A stretch of DNA of 64,000 nt from Portulaca oleracea (taxonomy: Eukaryota > Streptophyta > Magnoliopsida > Caryophyllales > Portulacaceae): NCBI GenBank assembly GCA_029582165.1, contig CM055870.1:17362332-17426331 (forward strand). The letters are read 5' to 3'. The position numbers and the translations under genes are program-made. Positions 45,550 through 57,779 of this stretch are shown in pieces. The notes under the pieces were generated by a model, which had not been told where the DNA came from, did no database searches, and saw only the letters and a list, made by a program, of their open reading frames with translations. How positions within the stretch are numbered: position 1 is the stretch's first letter; every line of letters begins with the position of its first letter.

Positions 45550-47440
45550 ATCTAAAGAATAAATGAATCAAGGGGGTTTGTAAACAATGGTGTATGCAAT
45601 GGGAAAACCAGTTCTACTAAAAACTAGACTCCTCCATGGTTGAGCTTGAGGAAGCCCAACAAATAATTAATCCAGGATGTTGGTCTAGGATCAATAGCGA
45701 TCACATTGTTTTGGGAAGCTCGGGTTAAAGCTGTTCAGGTTTTACTTGAAGTGGGTCATTACTGGAGAAGCAAAACAAAAATGAATTGGGCATCTGTTGT
45801 TGAGAAAATGGCAAGTGTTTCTTCCATCATGTCAAGGAGAGAAGCCGGAATAATATTATTTTGGGTGTTCTTAGACTGGATGGAACCTAGGTTTATGATC
45901 AACCATCTAATTGAAGAGTTTCTCACGACTTCAAAGGGTTATTAAATAGGCCATCTATGCAAATGAAGGGGGTAATGTTTTAGACGAATTCACATGAGAT
46001 CTTCCATATACTCTCTCTGATGGAGATCAAGAAATGCTCCTAGTCCTTTTCCAACCAGAACAACTAAGGAGAGCAATCTTTCAACTAGGAGTAGACGAAG
46101 TGTCAGGGCCTGATGGAATCAATCCCAGTTTCATCCAAATACGCTGGTATCAAGCTTGAGAGGAGGTAACTAATTAACATAAGTCTAACCTCACTAAATA
46201 ATGGTTGTTTTCCTAAATATATAAACATGATCAATATCACCCTCCTTAACAAAGGGTCTAACACAAAATCTGTCAAGAATTTTCGACCAATTAGTTTGTC
46301 CAATGTAATTTATATAATTTTAGCTATGTGCATTGTGAATCATCTTAGTCCCTTAAAAATGAAATTGATCGGCCCATATCAAAATGCTCTCATCCGGGTA
46401 GAATAATAGCAAATAGTACTTTAATTGCTCACGAGGTATTACCTATAGTCAAGTAAGGCAGATGAGGAAAACAATTTGTTGCTTTGAAGGTGGACATGAG
46501 CAAGGCTTATGTTCGTGTATCTTGGAAGTTCCTAAAGGTACTAGAAGTTTTTCTTTTTTCATCAAAGTGGGCTGACTTATTAATGTGGTGTGTCATAATG
46601 GTGTCATATTCCTTGTGCATAAACGAGGAGCACTAACAATGATTTTATCCAAGTCGTTGTCTGCAACAAGGCGACCTACTTTCACTTTAATTGTTTCTCC
46701 ATGTTTTGGAAACCATTTTCGCAAAGCACTTAAATTTAAAGAACAAAAGTTGATTAAGAGTTTCACCATCGGAAGAAGGAACAACATTTCTATTTCACAT
46801 TTTCTTTTTTTCTTACAGACAATTCAATTTTTTTTTTTTAATTTTTTTTTTGCAGAGCTAATGCAACCTCATGTTTGCACCTCAAGTATACACTGGATAG
46901 ATTTATGAGGGCATCAAGGCAAGCAATCAACATCAAAAAGTATGTCATAATGACATCTGAAGGATTATCATATCAGGATGTGCAAGGTTTGAAGGATATA
47001 TTTGGTTTTACTATGAATGATGAGTGACACATGTATCTAGGAGTACCACTGCTTGTGGACAGGAGAAAATAGTAGATTTTTCACCACCATTTGATTGAAA
47101 ATATTGAGCACACCATCCAAAGGTAGAAAACAAAATTGCTCTATAAGGTCGGTAGACTTGTTCTAATCCAGTCTGTTCTATATGCCTTGCACCAGTATAT
47201 TATATATGGCAATTTATAAGATCCCGATTGGAGTGGTAAGGAGGATAAACGCAAGCATAGCCAGATTCTTCTGCACTACATATGGGAATAAAAAGCCAAT
47301 GCCTTAGGTGCATATAGAAAATTTCAGATGCCAAAAGGATTAAGGGGATCGGGCATCTGTAACGTAGAAACCATGAATGATGCATTGCTCACCCTCACTT
47401 TTTCGAAATTCCAAACACCTCTGTCAATTGTCATGTCCTT
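45550..47440 (+). pseudogene. Decayed L1-type LINE fragment
   Basis: RT landmarks are scattered over three frames: LRRAIFQLGVDEVSGPDGINPSFIQ (about 46059-46140), NFRPISLSNVIY (about 46276-46312), ALKVDMSKAYVRVSWKFL (about 46484-46538), YLGVPLLVDRRK (about 47035-47070) and LIQSVLYALHQYI (about 47164-47205). There are too many stops for any product. It is distinct from the LINE at 27170 in sequence. Confidence 0.7.
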
Positions 47441-47489
47441 AATAAAGCATATGAGCCTCAGATCGTTTCTAATCTTTATTCCCACATTA

Positions 47490-48010
47490 TCCTAGAACTC
47501 CCACATCCACGATGAAGGAGGCCTAGGAAGTCCATGAGAGAAGTGAGTGGAAGGGATCTGGGGCTCATAAGCTTAGTTGAGGATATGCCACTTGATAGGG
47601 GTGTTTGGCGGGCTAGGGTTAATGTAGACACGTAGTCGAGTACTGTGGGGCGAGTAGTTGTCGGTAAGTTATCTTATCTTGTGTTGTCGGTATATTTTTT
47701 GTGGGTGTGTTTGTGTATTTCATGTACATCTAACTTGCTCACTTAACCATTCTTTTCTTGATGCACGAAGGTACATTTTTCTCTCACTTTGTTTCCTTTG
47801 TTTTCTTGTCATCCGAAGCGGTTTTCAATCGTTTTTCGCCTTAATTCTATTTCTGTTTTCAAAAGATTTTCTTCGATCTGTCGAAACCAACGTCTTTATG
47901 CATTCTCGTGCATGAGGGGAAAAATTCCTACATTTGGGTCGCTCTATACCTCGGGTCAGCAGGTCCTTACTAGGGTGTTGTTGCTAGCATTATTGTTGTT
48001 TACTCAATAA
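47490..48010 (+). pseudogene. 3' end of an RTE-type LINE (tentative)
   Basis: RPRKSMREVSGRDLGLISL and LDRGVWRARVNVD (about 47510-47635) resemble the C-terminal end of RTE-clade ORFs. They are followed by a 3' UTR-like stretch that ends near GTTGTTGCTAGCATTATTGTTG at about 48000, compatible with a short-repeat tail. Assignment is by recall of the family's typical ending and is not certain. Confidence 0.45.
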
Positions 48011-48900
48011 TGCTAACTAAGACAAAGTTTGTCAAAATAAATGCGAGACAAAATTTGTTAAAAAATGTAATCTTTCCTTAATTAAATTTTTATCAAACAA
48101 ATTCGAAAACATTGATATAGATTTGTGGACGCTAAATATTGTCATGTAGTTCAACTTTATAAAGAACCGTACCACAAATAACCCAAACAAAAATCACTCA
48201 AAAAAAAAACCTTTCACATTAATTTATTATCGATTTTTCGTTCGACTTCCATTGTTTTCCTCATTTTAGCTAAAAGTGTTCATTACAAGCTTTCCAACAG
48301 CACTTGAACCAAGTCAATCGGTGATCAAATGAAAAAGTTATGGTCGTTTGAAGTTGAGTTGTCTGAAATGCTCATCATGCTAGTTTGAATGCTCATGTCT
48401 TCCAAGTTTTGGCCTGCTCCCCAAGAAATGGTAAAACAAGGATGTAGGTAAAACCAACCACATAGACTCGTATGGTGTGGGTTTCACCCGGCCCGCATTG
48501 GACTTGATCCCTTGAGAAATGCACTAACCCTAGGGATTCGTTTCGCGGATCTTTCACTGAGCCTTGTGCTAGTTTGGATGCTCAGTTGCTACCTCATTCA
48601 CTTTTCACTAATTCCTTCATTTCATTTCCACTATAAATACATTTCTCATCCTCATTCTTTTTCTTTACAATGAAATCACCCAAGAGTATTGACCCTACGT
48701 GATTTATTCTTTTTCTCCCTCCGTCATCATTTTGAGTACATTAACTTGGCATTTTATTATGTTTATTACCCTATTGTATTCTCACATTGTAATGTTATAA
48801 TCTTGACATTAATTACAAACTTTAATTGATTTAAACTTATTAATTTGTAAGTGTCACTTTAATTACACTCTTTATTTCTCTTATGTTTTTGTATTGTTTA
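48011..48900. other. Intergenic DNA, no gene seen
   Basis: AT-rich without recognised repeats or coding regions. It ends at GTTTA, the target duplication of copia element 2. Confidence 0.5.
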
Positions 48901-49418
48901 TGTTAGGAAATAAGCAAGATAATAGCGGAAGCGAAATAAATTGAGATGACGGATATTACGACAAAATTTAGGAACGAAAATAAGAGCGATAAAGTCAAAC
49001 ACCAAATTTACGTGGGAAACCGAAGAACTCGGAGAAAAACCCACGGACGGCGACAGCTAAAAAATAATCCACTATGAGAAAGGAAGAGTGCAACCTGATC
49101 ACTATCACAAGGTGCAATGCAATCACCAAAGGAGATTACAATATAAATCTCGCTCTCACACTCAACTCACAATCTCTCAGGATACATTGGGAAAATATTG
49201 GTGAGACTCACTCTCTCTCTCAATATTCTCTCTCTTGCTCTGGTGATTTTGGTGGAGAAACTGAACCCTATTTATAGGGCGGCTACAAAAACAGAGTTAG
49301 ATTGAAACTAAAATTACAACAAGTAGAATCTAGCTGGAAGAAGGAATTAAAATTAGATTAAAACTGTATCCTATGTCGTTTTGGACCTTAGTGGATCCAA
49401 TGGGCCATAAACCCAACA
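48901..49418 (-). repeat. 3' LTR of copia element 2
   Basis: 518 bp, starting TGTTAGGAAATAAGC and ending AAACCCAACA. It is homologous to 52969-53492, with scattered substitutions and small indels. Confidence 0.95.
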
Positions 49419-49518
49419 ATCTCCACCTTGGACCATGACCCGAGTTATCGATCCAAATAAACCCCTCGACTGTCGCCATCAACACGCCCCTCTGCAGGGT
49501 GTAGCCCCGCAGGGCTCT

Positions 49519-50973
49519 TCACATGCTCAAAACACCAACTAAGTCCAAACAATGTTCGAACTTAGCTATTGATAGAGGCTTGGTTAGCATATATGCAGGA
49601 TTATCAGAAGTATGCACCTTCTTCACCACAATCTCTCCTGCAGCAACTATATCTCTGATGAAGTGATACCTGAAGCTTATATGCTTGGTCTTTGAATGAT
49701 AAGTGTCGTTCTTGGTCAAATGTATAGCACTCTGACTGTCTGAATAAACCACGGTCTCACCCTTTGGTACTCCAAGCTCCATGACCAATCCCCTTAACCA
49801 GATGGCCTCCTTCACTCCTTCCGTCGCAGCAATATATTCAGCCTCAATAGTAGAAAGGGCTGCTATAGACTGAAGTGAATCTTTCCAGGACACTGCTCCT
49901 CCATACATGGTGAACGTGTACCCTGAAATTGAGCGTCTCATATTCAGATCTCCACCATAATCAGCATCAACATAACTTGCAACATTAGATGTTGCAGCAC
50001 TACCTTTATCATACATGATGCATTTCTCTAAAGTACCCTTCACATAGCGAAGGAGCCACCTCACTCCTTCCCAATGCTCTTTCCCTGGATTCTGCATATA
50101 TCTACTCACCACACTAACTGCATGGGACATGTCAGGTCTAGTGCACATCATTGCATACATCAAACTACCAACTGCACTAGAATAGGGAATATTTGACATC
50201 ATCCTTACCTCCATATAAGATTTAGGACAGTTCTCACCAAACAATTTGAAAATTGCAGCTAAGGGTGTTGAAACTTCCTTACAGTTTCTTATGTTGAATC
50301 TGTCCAACACCTTCTCCATATACCTCTTCTGAGACAGGAACAACTTCCCTGCCTTTCTATCTCTTTGGATCTCCATTCCCAAAATCTTCTTCGCCGCTCC
50401 GAGGTCTTTCATCTCAAACTCCTGGTTGAGTTAATATTTTAACTTCTTTATAGGACACATGTCCATGGAGGCAATCAACATGTCATCAACGTACAATAGT
50501 AAATAAATGAAAGACCCTTCAAATTGCCTCAAATACACACAATTGTCATAGTGACTCCTTGTGTACCCTTGTTCTACCATAAAGGTATCAAACCTTTTGT
50601 ACCACTTCCTGGGTGACTGTTTAAGTCCATACAAGGACTTCCTCAATCTGCACAGTTGTTCCTCCTTACCGGGAACGATGAAACCCTCTGGTTGTCTAAT
50701 ATATATTTCCTCCTCCAACTCGCCATGGAGGAAAGTTGTCTTCACATCAAGTTGCTCCAACTCTAAGTCAAATAGAGCAATAAAGGCTAGCAAGGTGCGG
50801 AACGACGTATGCCTCACAATTAGCGAGAATACTTCGATGTAGTTGATTCCCTCTTTCTGGTTGCAACCTCTGACCACCAATCTGGCCTTCCACCTTGCAC
50901 TCTCTACACCAGGGATATCTTCTTTCTCCTTGTACACCCACTTTGCATAAAGAGCTCGTCGCCCTTTAGGCAA
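49519..50973 (-). pseudogene. Reverse transcriptase and RNase H of copia element 2
   Basis: The N-terminal half (50973-50431) has KWVYKEKEDIPG, RWKARLVVRGCNQKEG, LEQLDVKTTFLHGELEEEIY, LYGLKQSPRKWYKRFD and the intact catalytic LLYVDDMLIAS. A frameshift lies near 50420-50445. The other half (50412-49519) has [47 protein letters not shown], then RNase H with [37 protein letters not shown] and SDSQSAIHL. Catalytic acids are present in both halves, but the frame is broken in between. Confidence 0.93.
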
Positions 50974-50974
50974 C

Positions 50975-52020
50975 TCACATAGCTCCCATGTATGATTTTT
51001 CTGCAGGCTCTCTATCGATCTCCTCTTGCATAGCTCCTATCCAGTTTGAGGCACTTGGACAGAAGATGGCCTCCTGATAGGTAGAAGGTTCAGCATCTTC
51101 AGGAGTCTCTTTTGCAACATTCAGCGCATATGCGATCATAACATCGTCTTCTTTAGAATATCGCGCTGGGCTCCTGATCTCCCTCTTGGGACGATTTTTT
51201 GCTATGCTTTGTTCTTCCTCCACCTCAGGAACGCCAGTCTCAATCTCAGGCTCATCAACCTGAGCTGTTTCAGGAGCATTATCAGCAGCTTGCTCCTGAT
51301 TGCAGGTTCCAGTAGCTCCACCTTGAGCCTCAACCTGCTCCACCTCGAACACTATTCTTCCTACATCCTTCTTCTGATTTCCTGCATCATCAAAAATATC
51401 GATAGATTCCATTCCAAATAACATAGCAGTTTCATTAAAGGTTACATCTCTAGATTGTATAACTTTCTTCAAGTTAGGACACCACATTCTGTATCCCTTA
51501 GACTCAGACCCATAACCTAGAAACATACATTTAACAGCCCTGGGAGATAGCTTCCCATCATTCACATGAGCATATACAGGACATCCAAAATTTGTCAAAT
51601 TAGAATAATAAACTTGATTACCTGACCATACTTCCTCTATAATCTGGTATTCAATAGAGGCATGATGTGATCTTTTCAGTAGGTAGCAGATAGTATATAT
51701 CACCTCTACCCAGAACGATTTGTTCTTCCAAAGCCTTGCATTAGGAAGCATGCAACGGGTATTCTCCAGGAGTGTCCTGTTGATTCTCTCAGCTACACCA
51801 TTTTGATGTGGCTTACACACCAGGGTTCGATGCCTAGCAATCCCATGCTGCTCGCAGAACTCAGTAAATTCAGAATCAACGAACTCCAACCCATTGTCTG
51901 TCCTGAGTTTCTTTATTTTCCTGCCTGTCTGATTCCCCACTAAAGATTTGAACTTCTTGAAGTATGAGAATGAGGACACATATGATAGGTGCACCCTGTA
52001 TCAAGAACCCACTCATCTTT
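50975..52020 (-). pseudogene. Protease stub fused to integrase of copia element 2
   Basis: The protease active site (DTG followed by CTYHM, about 51985-52010) is followed within a few codons by FKKFKSLVGNQTGRKIKKL of the integrase core. The rest of protease, the zinc-binding pre-integrase region and the first integrase catalytic Asp are therefore missing. The core still has RTDNGLEFVDSEF and HQNGVAERINRTLLENTRCML. The downstream linker has an acidic stretch and PKREIRSPARYS. A stop or shift lies at 50975 before RT. Confidence 0.88.
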
Positions 52021-52175
52021 AGCTATCCTACTTGATGTGGTAGCCAATGCATCATCCGTAACTACAAACCCATCACCATCTGACTCAGACTCCACATAGT
52101 TTGACGTACCAGGTTTAGTGTGGTTATCCTTACTACCCTACTTTTGGTCTCTCTGTTTAGTCCAACAATCCTTCT

Positions 52176-52945
52176 CTATATGTCATTCTTACCACAGTAG
52201 TTACACTTCTTGTTCTTGTGAGGATTCTTAGACTTTGAACGTTTAGACTTCCCTCTAGATCCGTTTCCCTTACGATCATTACTCCTTCCCCTTACAATCA
52301 AAGCATCACTACCCTGGTCATCACCCTCAGTATCAAATTTCTCCTTAGACAGTAAATTAGCCTTTACTTCACTAAGGTTAAGGCCACCACGATTCCCATA
52401 CAACATGATCTCCTTAAATTGTTTATGTGATGCAGGTAGGGACAAGATTAAATGTAAAGCCTTATCCTCATCAGTGTGTTTCACATCCATTGATTCTAAC
52501 TCAGTAATAATAGAATCTAGTTCACTAAGATGTGCTTCCATAGAAGTACATGTGGGCATTCACAGCCTATAGAGCTTCTCCTTCATTCGGTACTTGTTCG
52601 CAAGGCTCTTAGATAAGTACAGCTCTTTCAGTTTGGTCCAAAGCTCCTGAGGTTTCTCGATATGCGTCACCTCTCTCTAAATATGCTCTGCAAACATAGT
52701 TGAATCCCTGCCAGGACCTTATCTTCCAGCTTCTTCCACTCCCTTGGACTCAGGTTGCCCTTGATATCCGTCTGGAGCTTTTTAAGATCCTTATCGCTCA
52801 TCGTTTCATCAGTTTTCATGTCGAGATACTCAATCACATCCCAAAACCTGTGCTGAATCAGGATTACCTTCGTCTGCAGTCTCCACATAGTGAAACTCCT
52901 CTTTCCATCGAATTTCGGAGTAATGCACTTCATGATTGAAGACAT
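52176..52945 (-). pseudogene. Gag of copia element 2
   Basis: The start MSSIMKCITPKFDGKRSF (ATG at 52945) lies only 23 bp inside the 5' LTR, immediately after the primer site. The UBN2-type Gag body is split by a frameshift/stop near 52560-52667: WDVIEYLDMKT and WKKLEDKVLAGIQLCL in one frame, LSELDSIITELESM and LILSLPASHKQFKEI in the next. A basic KSKRSKSKNPHKNKKC stretch leads into a zinc knuckle (CNYCGK) that breaks after the second Cys. Confidence 0.9.
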
Positions 52946-52968
52946 CTCCACCTTGCTCTGATACAACT

Positions 52969-53492
52969 TGTTAGTGAAATTAGCAAGGTAATAGCGGAAG
53001 CGAGAAATAAAATTGAGACGACGGATATTACGACAAAATTCAGGAACGGAAAAATAAGAGCGATAAATCAAACACCAAATTTACGTGGGAAACCGAAGAA
53101 CTCAGAGAAAAACTCACGGACGGCGACAGCCAGAAAATAATCCACTATGAGAAAGGAAGAGTACAACCTAATCACAATCACAGGGTGTGATGCAATCACC
53201 AAAGGAGATTACAATATAAATCTCTCTTTCACACTCAACTCACAATCTCTCGAGATATAGTGGGAAAATATTGGTGAGACTCACTCTCTCTCAATATTCT
53301 CTCTCTTGATCTGGTGATTTTGGTGGAGAAACTGAACCCTATTTACAGGGCGGCTAGGACAAAAACAGAGTCAGATTGAAACTAAAATAACAACAAGAAG
53401 AATCTGACTGGAAGAAGGAATTAGAATTAGATTAAAATTGTATCCTATGCCGTTTTGGACCTTAGCGGATCCAATGGGCCATAAACCCAACA
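52969..53492 (-). repeat. 5' LTR of copia element 2
   Basis: 524 bp, ending AAACCCAACA and followed by the GTTTA duplication. The primer-binding site adjoins it at 52950-52968. Confidence 0.95.
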
Positions 53493-53497
53493 GTTTA

Positions 53498-54603
53498 TTT
53501 CATTTATTTAATTATCTCATTTAATTAATGTATGCATCTAAATAAAATTATTTAAACTAATTATATTTCCCTTTCTACTTCTTTCTTTAACGAACCAATA
53601 TAGTAGAGTTCGTTCTTTGAACGGACAGATTTAAAGGTTTTTACCTTTGAATCTATAACTTTAACCCCGCATACGAATCTCATGGCGCGTGGTTTGTGAG
53701 GCTAATTCGAGTTTATTAGTTCTCACTCAAAAATTGATTGGCGGCTCTTTGTAAATTTGTTACATTGATTTGTTTGAATTAATTGTATTTCATCTTTATT
53801 TTAGCACACTTTCATTTGTCCAGAAAAATCTGAATTCGGAAATGAGAAGAAGTGAAACAAAAAAATGTGTGGCAGATCTCCAATCCTATGCTCAACGTGC
53901 AGACCAACACGATTGTTTTCATTGGTCTCAGGTAGGCACACAGACTAGCACGAGCGAAATGTCGCCATGAACGAGGGTTTCAGTGAACGTTTTGTTGTCT
54001 CTATCCAAGAGCGTGTTGACCAATACATCCCCCAGGCAGATAGATGACTTGGACCCTTCCCTGAGTCTCTCGACTCCATTTTCATCTGTTTTTATATCTC
54101 TCTAAATTCGAGGTTTTTAGGTAGATCAGGCACGCTAGAGTAAAAATGAAATCTAATGAGTTCATTTGAACAATGAAAGAAATAAAAAAATAATAAAATA
54201 TAATCAAACATGATTAATGTGGGTGTTATACTTTTTATTTTGATTTTAGCTTTTACATATCGATTAGAATAATTGGGATCTCGAAATGTCAGAAATATAA
54301 AGAAGTAAGACTAATTCAGTCAAATGCCCAGCACCACCTTCGGGTCTGCATCGATAATTGCCCAAAAGACTACTTTCTCGCCGAGATAGCTGGGGAAAAA
54401 CCCAAAGTCCCAAGCCAACGTCATGCTACCAGCACATGCACTGGGGTGGAGATTCAGGTCATTCCTCGAATGTCTCAACTCTCAACTCCTCTTAATTTTT
54501 TTTTCCCTTTTCGATTTTTCTATTATTTAGGCATATTATAGATTATAAAAGTAAAAATAAAATCCTATATAGCATCTCATTTAATTTGGATGTTTTAATT
54601 AAT
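53498..54603. other. Intergenic DNA, no gene seen
   Basis: Nothing recognised. It ends with TTTAATTAAT (54594-54603), one copy of the MULE target duplication. Confidence 0.5.
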
Positions 54604-54793
54604 GGGAAATTGGAATCTAATAAACCAACCTTTGAGGGTCCTTTGAAATAACGAACCAACCTTGAAAACTAATTTACAACGAACCAACCTTGTCATGTTA
54701 TTTTTTCTAGCGAACCGCCACCGAGTCTGACTCGTCGGAAAGCTGACTTGGCGGTGGCGGATGATGACTTGGATTATTTTAAAGCCAAAAAAA
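54604..54793 (+). repeat. Left TIR of the 54604 MULE
   Basis: Three AACCAACCTT motifs start at 54623, 54654 and 54682 (steps of 31 and 28 bp), followed by CGCCACCGAGTCTGACTCG and a second inverted segment GTCGGAAAGC. Confidence 0.9.
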
Positions 54794-54952
54794 AAAAAGA
54801 AAAACAGGCTAAAGCTTGTGCTTAGTTTTTTCTTCAGCCAAGTCACTATTCTCCTTTATTTTTACATTGTACACCTCACTCTCCTCTCTCCTTCTCTATT
54901 AACTTTAGCTTCTATCACAGGCGTCACTATTCTCCTTTATTTTTCCACCCCA

Positions 54953-54991
<39 letters not shown>

Positions 54992-56266
54992 CCCCAGCCC
55001 TGACCCATCCCCCCCCTTAATCTCTCACTCTCTCTCTCAAACACCATCACCCTGCCACCACCACCTCCACTGTCGCCATCTCCATCTCCACCGCCACAAC
55101 CTCCACCTCACCTCCATTGCAGAGGAATCAAAATTCGATCATTAAATAATCTAAAAATAGAGATAGAATTTTGAGGGAGAGGTGGACAAAACGAACTAAA
55201 CCACCAAATACAGAAGCACCCAATGCAACCCACACCTCGTCATATTGCCTCCATTACAAATTAAGCATTTCAAGCACAAAATGAACTAAACCACCAAATA
55301 CAGAAGCACCCAAGAGAGATTTTCAGCAAGACATTATAAGGAAACAATTTCAAACAAGATTCATCATTGACATTGAGTAGCACATCCCCCACATCTAGTT
55401 GAATTCAATGTCATACCAAAACATCTACACTGAGAATTACCTCAGCAAATGTGATACTAGCATACAGTTGCACAACTTATTCCAAGCAATTTCTTTAACT
55501 CGAATTTGCCCAAGTGACTATCATAAAAACCCAAAACGGATGAACATTAAGCTCAGAAACGAAATATGGAAATTTTGACCTAACTACAAAATTAAAGCAA
55601 CCGAAATTCAGAAATTAAAATCCTAAAATCTAATCCTAAAAAATCTCATCCAAACATGGATTAAAACAAGAATAAAAACCCTAATCCTAAACTACTAAAA
55701 ACTAACCCTAGGAATTGGATGGAGGCTTGGATGTCCCTTCTCAAAACCAACCATGGCCCCCAAAATCGGTCTTCCTCTTCTCTTTTATACTCGATCTACT
55801 TCTCAGCCACGAATCCCAACTATCCAATCTTCAAAGCTTCAACGATGGACATAGTTTTGACAATCTGAGGTCATTTCGATGATGGGTATGCAATAGTGGC
55901 GGTACTCGTTCAACTTCTCTGATGCATTTGTACTTTCTCTTTGATTTGCGACCGACATATCATGAAGAAAGAGAAAGGAGTGAGTGAGAGACCAAGAAAT
56001 CGTGAGAAAGAGATAAGGAAGAGATGAAATCGAGGGTTAGGAGGTATGTGTTAACTGGTGAGTTGGGGATGTGGGGTTCTTCTGAGAAGAAAAGGAATCA
56101 GAAGCCTGAGTATATGAGAAAGAGGTGAGGGATGAAAGAGAGAGAAGGAGAGGAAGAGAGATAAAAGGGAAATGAAGGAATAAGAAAGTGAATCAGGGGA
56201 CAGTGCAAAAAATAAAGGGTAATAATGATTTGGCAAAAGAAATAAAATAGCACATGCCTTAACCTT

Positions 56267-56456
56267 TTTTTTTTGCTCTAAAATAATCCAAGTTATCATC
56301 CGCCACCGCCAAGTCAGCTTTCCGACGAGTCAGACTCGGTGGCGGTTCGCTAGAAAAAATAACATGACAAGGTTGGTTCGTTGTAAATTAGTTTTCAAGG
56401 TTAGTTCGTTATTTCAAAGGACCCTCAAAGGTTGGTTTATTAGATTCCAATTTCCC
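56267..56456 (-). repeat. Right TIR of the 54604 MULE
   Basis: Reverse complement of the left TIR with only a few differences (for example TTAGTTCG for TTGGTTCG near 56400). Confidence 0.9.
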
Positions 56457-56466
56457 TTTAATTAAT

Positions 56467-57391
56467 GAATAACAAAACCTTATACCCTTTAAAGACTAAG
56501 ACACCCCTCTCGACTCGCCTAACATCGCATAGGACACTTTGAGTTTTTCCTGGGTCCAACAAGTTTCTATACTTGTCAATTTTGCCACTCTTTCCATTTC
56601 AATTTCTTTGTCATTTTTAATTGTGTAGTCTGCAATACAAGTATTATAATTTTTATAAATACATTGTTTAATAATATAAATTTATATTCTTACCAAATTA
56701 TTTATCAAAAGATTAGTTTCAAACGAACCCGACGCAATTTGACTCGACCTGATATTGAATCAAATCCTGCTCAAATTGTATAATAGTCTTCTAACATTGA
56801 TCCAAAATTAATTGAGCCTATTTTTGCTTGCACGAATTTGGACCCAACTCGACATATGATCAAGTATTGCCCAACCCATAGTATAATCAGTTAATATTGG
56901 CCTAGAATCAATCGAGCTCATTTATAACTGAACCACCTTGAACTTGACCCGAGATTGAATCAAAAATTGAGTTGAACCATACTCGAACCAGATTAAATCA
57001 ACTCATACCCAACTCGAAACTGCGTCAATGTACATCCAATCTCAAACAGAATTGACTCGTACCCAATAGGCTCATGCCTTAATCGAAAAATGACCTGAAA
57101 TTGAAATTTAACCAAACTGAACTGATGTCTAATACGTATATTCTATACCCATAATGTATCTAAATCGAACATTAACCCTACCCGTACCCGACCCGAAATA
57201 CTCGTTTGTCAAGTCTACTTGCACTCCTCTATGAAAATAGTTATTGAATTGTTAAGCAATAAATTTGCCTTTAGTTATCAAGTATCATTATTGATTCTTT
57301 GTATTGAATGTTTTTCCCAATTAGTAGGCACAACATTGAGAGTACATTTTACATTGTACAAAGCTTGATCAACTAAAAAGGAGGTCAAACT
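56467..57391. other. Intergenic DNA rich in GAACCCGA/ACTCGA words
   Basis: No gene. From about 56715 to 57215 words such as AACTCGA, GACCCGA and ATTGAATCAA recur irregularly, perhaps a decayed hAT-type subterminal region; no ends or target duplication found. Confidence 0.4.
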
Positions 57392-57718
57392 TCATATGCC
57401 TCGTAACTGTGCTAATAAGCAGAGATCGATTAAAGTTCATATGTCATACGATTCTGTTAATTTGCAAATATCAAAGTTTATATATGTTAGCGCTACCAAT
57501 ATGTAGAGATCAAAATTTAGATGTTTCATAGTTCTGCTAAAATGCAGAGATCTTAATCTATACATTCTATAGCCCTACTAATATGTCAAGGCCATAGTTC
57601 ATATGTTGTAGGAATCAAAGTTCATGTATTTCATTGCTCTACTAATATATAGATACCATGGTGTATGTGTTGTATAGCTTTGCTAATATAGATAGATCTT
57701 CGTTCATATGTCATACAA
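57392..57718. repeat. Diverged ~41-bp minisatellite, about eight units
   Basis: Successive units approximate TTCATATGT-CATAG-TCTGCTAATATG-AGAGATCAAAGT. Recognisable unit starts are near 57391, 57436, 57477, 57516, 57557, 57598 (shortened), 57621, 57662 and 57703. Units differ at many positions, so the array is old. Confidence 0.75.
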
Positions 57719-57779
57719 GCGACAATTATGTTTATTGCATATATCACAGTTTATGATTTATATACTTATATAACCCCAT

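Larger units (their letters stand above)
48901..53492 (-). mobile_element. Ty1/copia LTR retrotransposon 2 (Tork/Tnt1-like), internally deleted
   Basis: A 4,592-bp element with LTRs 48901-49418 and 52969-53492 (TGTTAG...CCCAACA) and a 5-bp duplication GTTTA (48896-48900 and 53493-53497). On the minus strand the primer site TTGTATCAGAGC lies directly inside the 5' LTR (52950-52968), the classic initiator-tRNA-Met site. The polypurine tract AAGGTGGAGAT precedes the 3' LTR. Gag, a protease stub, integrase, RT and RNase H follow in copia order. The [15 protein letters not shown] and [14 protein letters not shown] motifs place it near Tork/Tnt1. The LTRs differ at many positions, so it is older than copia element 1. 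Confidence 0.95.
54604..56456. mobile_element. Non-autonomous MULE with ~190-bp terminal inverted repeats
   Basis: 1,853 bp, flanked by a 10-bp duplication TTTAATTAAT (54594-54603 and 56457-56466). TIRs at 54604-54793 and about 56267-56456 begin GGGAAATTGGAATCTAATAA and are nearly identical. The internal DNA includes CT-rich tracts (54957-54988), a short duplicated block ACCACCAAATACAGAAGCAC (about 55201 and 55292) and no transposase or recognised gene. The TIR start and its CGCCACCGAGT...CGGAAAG block resemble the left end of the transposase-bearing MULE at 59743, so that family could have mobilised it. Confidence 0.92.

Noticed and set aside
57392..57718. CRISPR-like or direct-repeat array
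   Set aside because: Plant DNA, diverged contiguous units and no unique spacers between constant repeats; it is a minisatellite.
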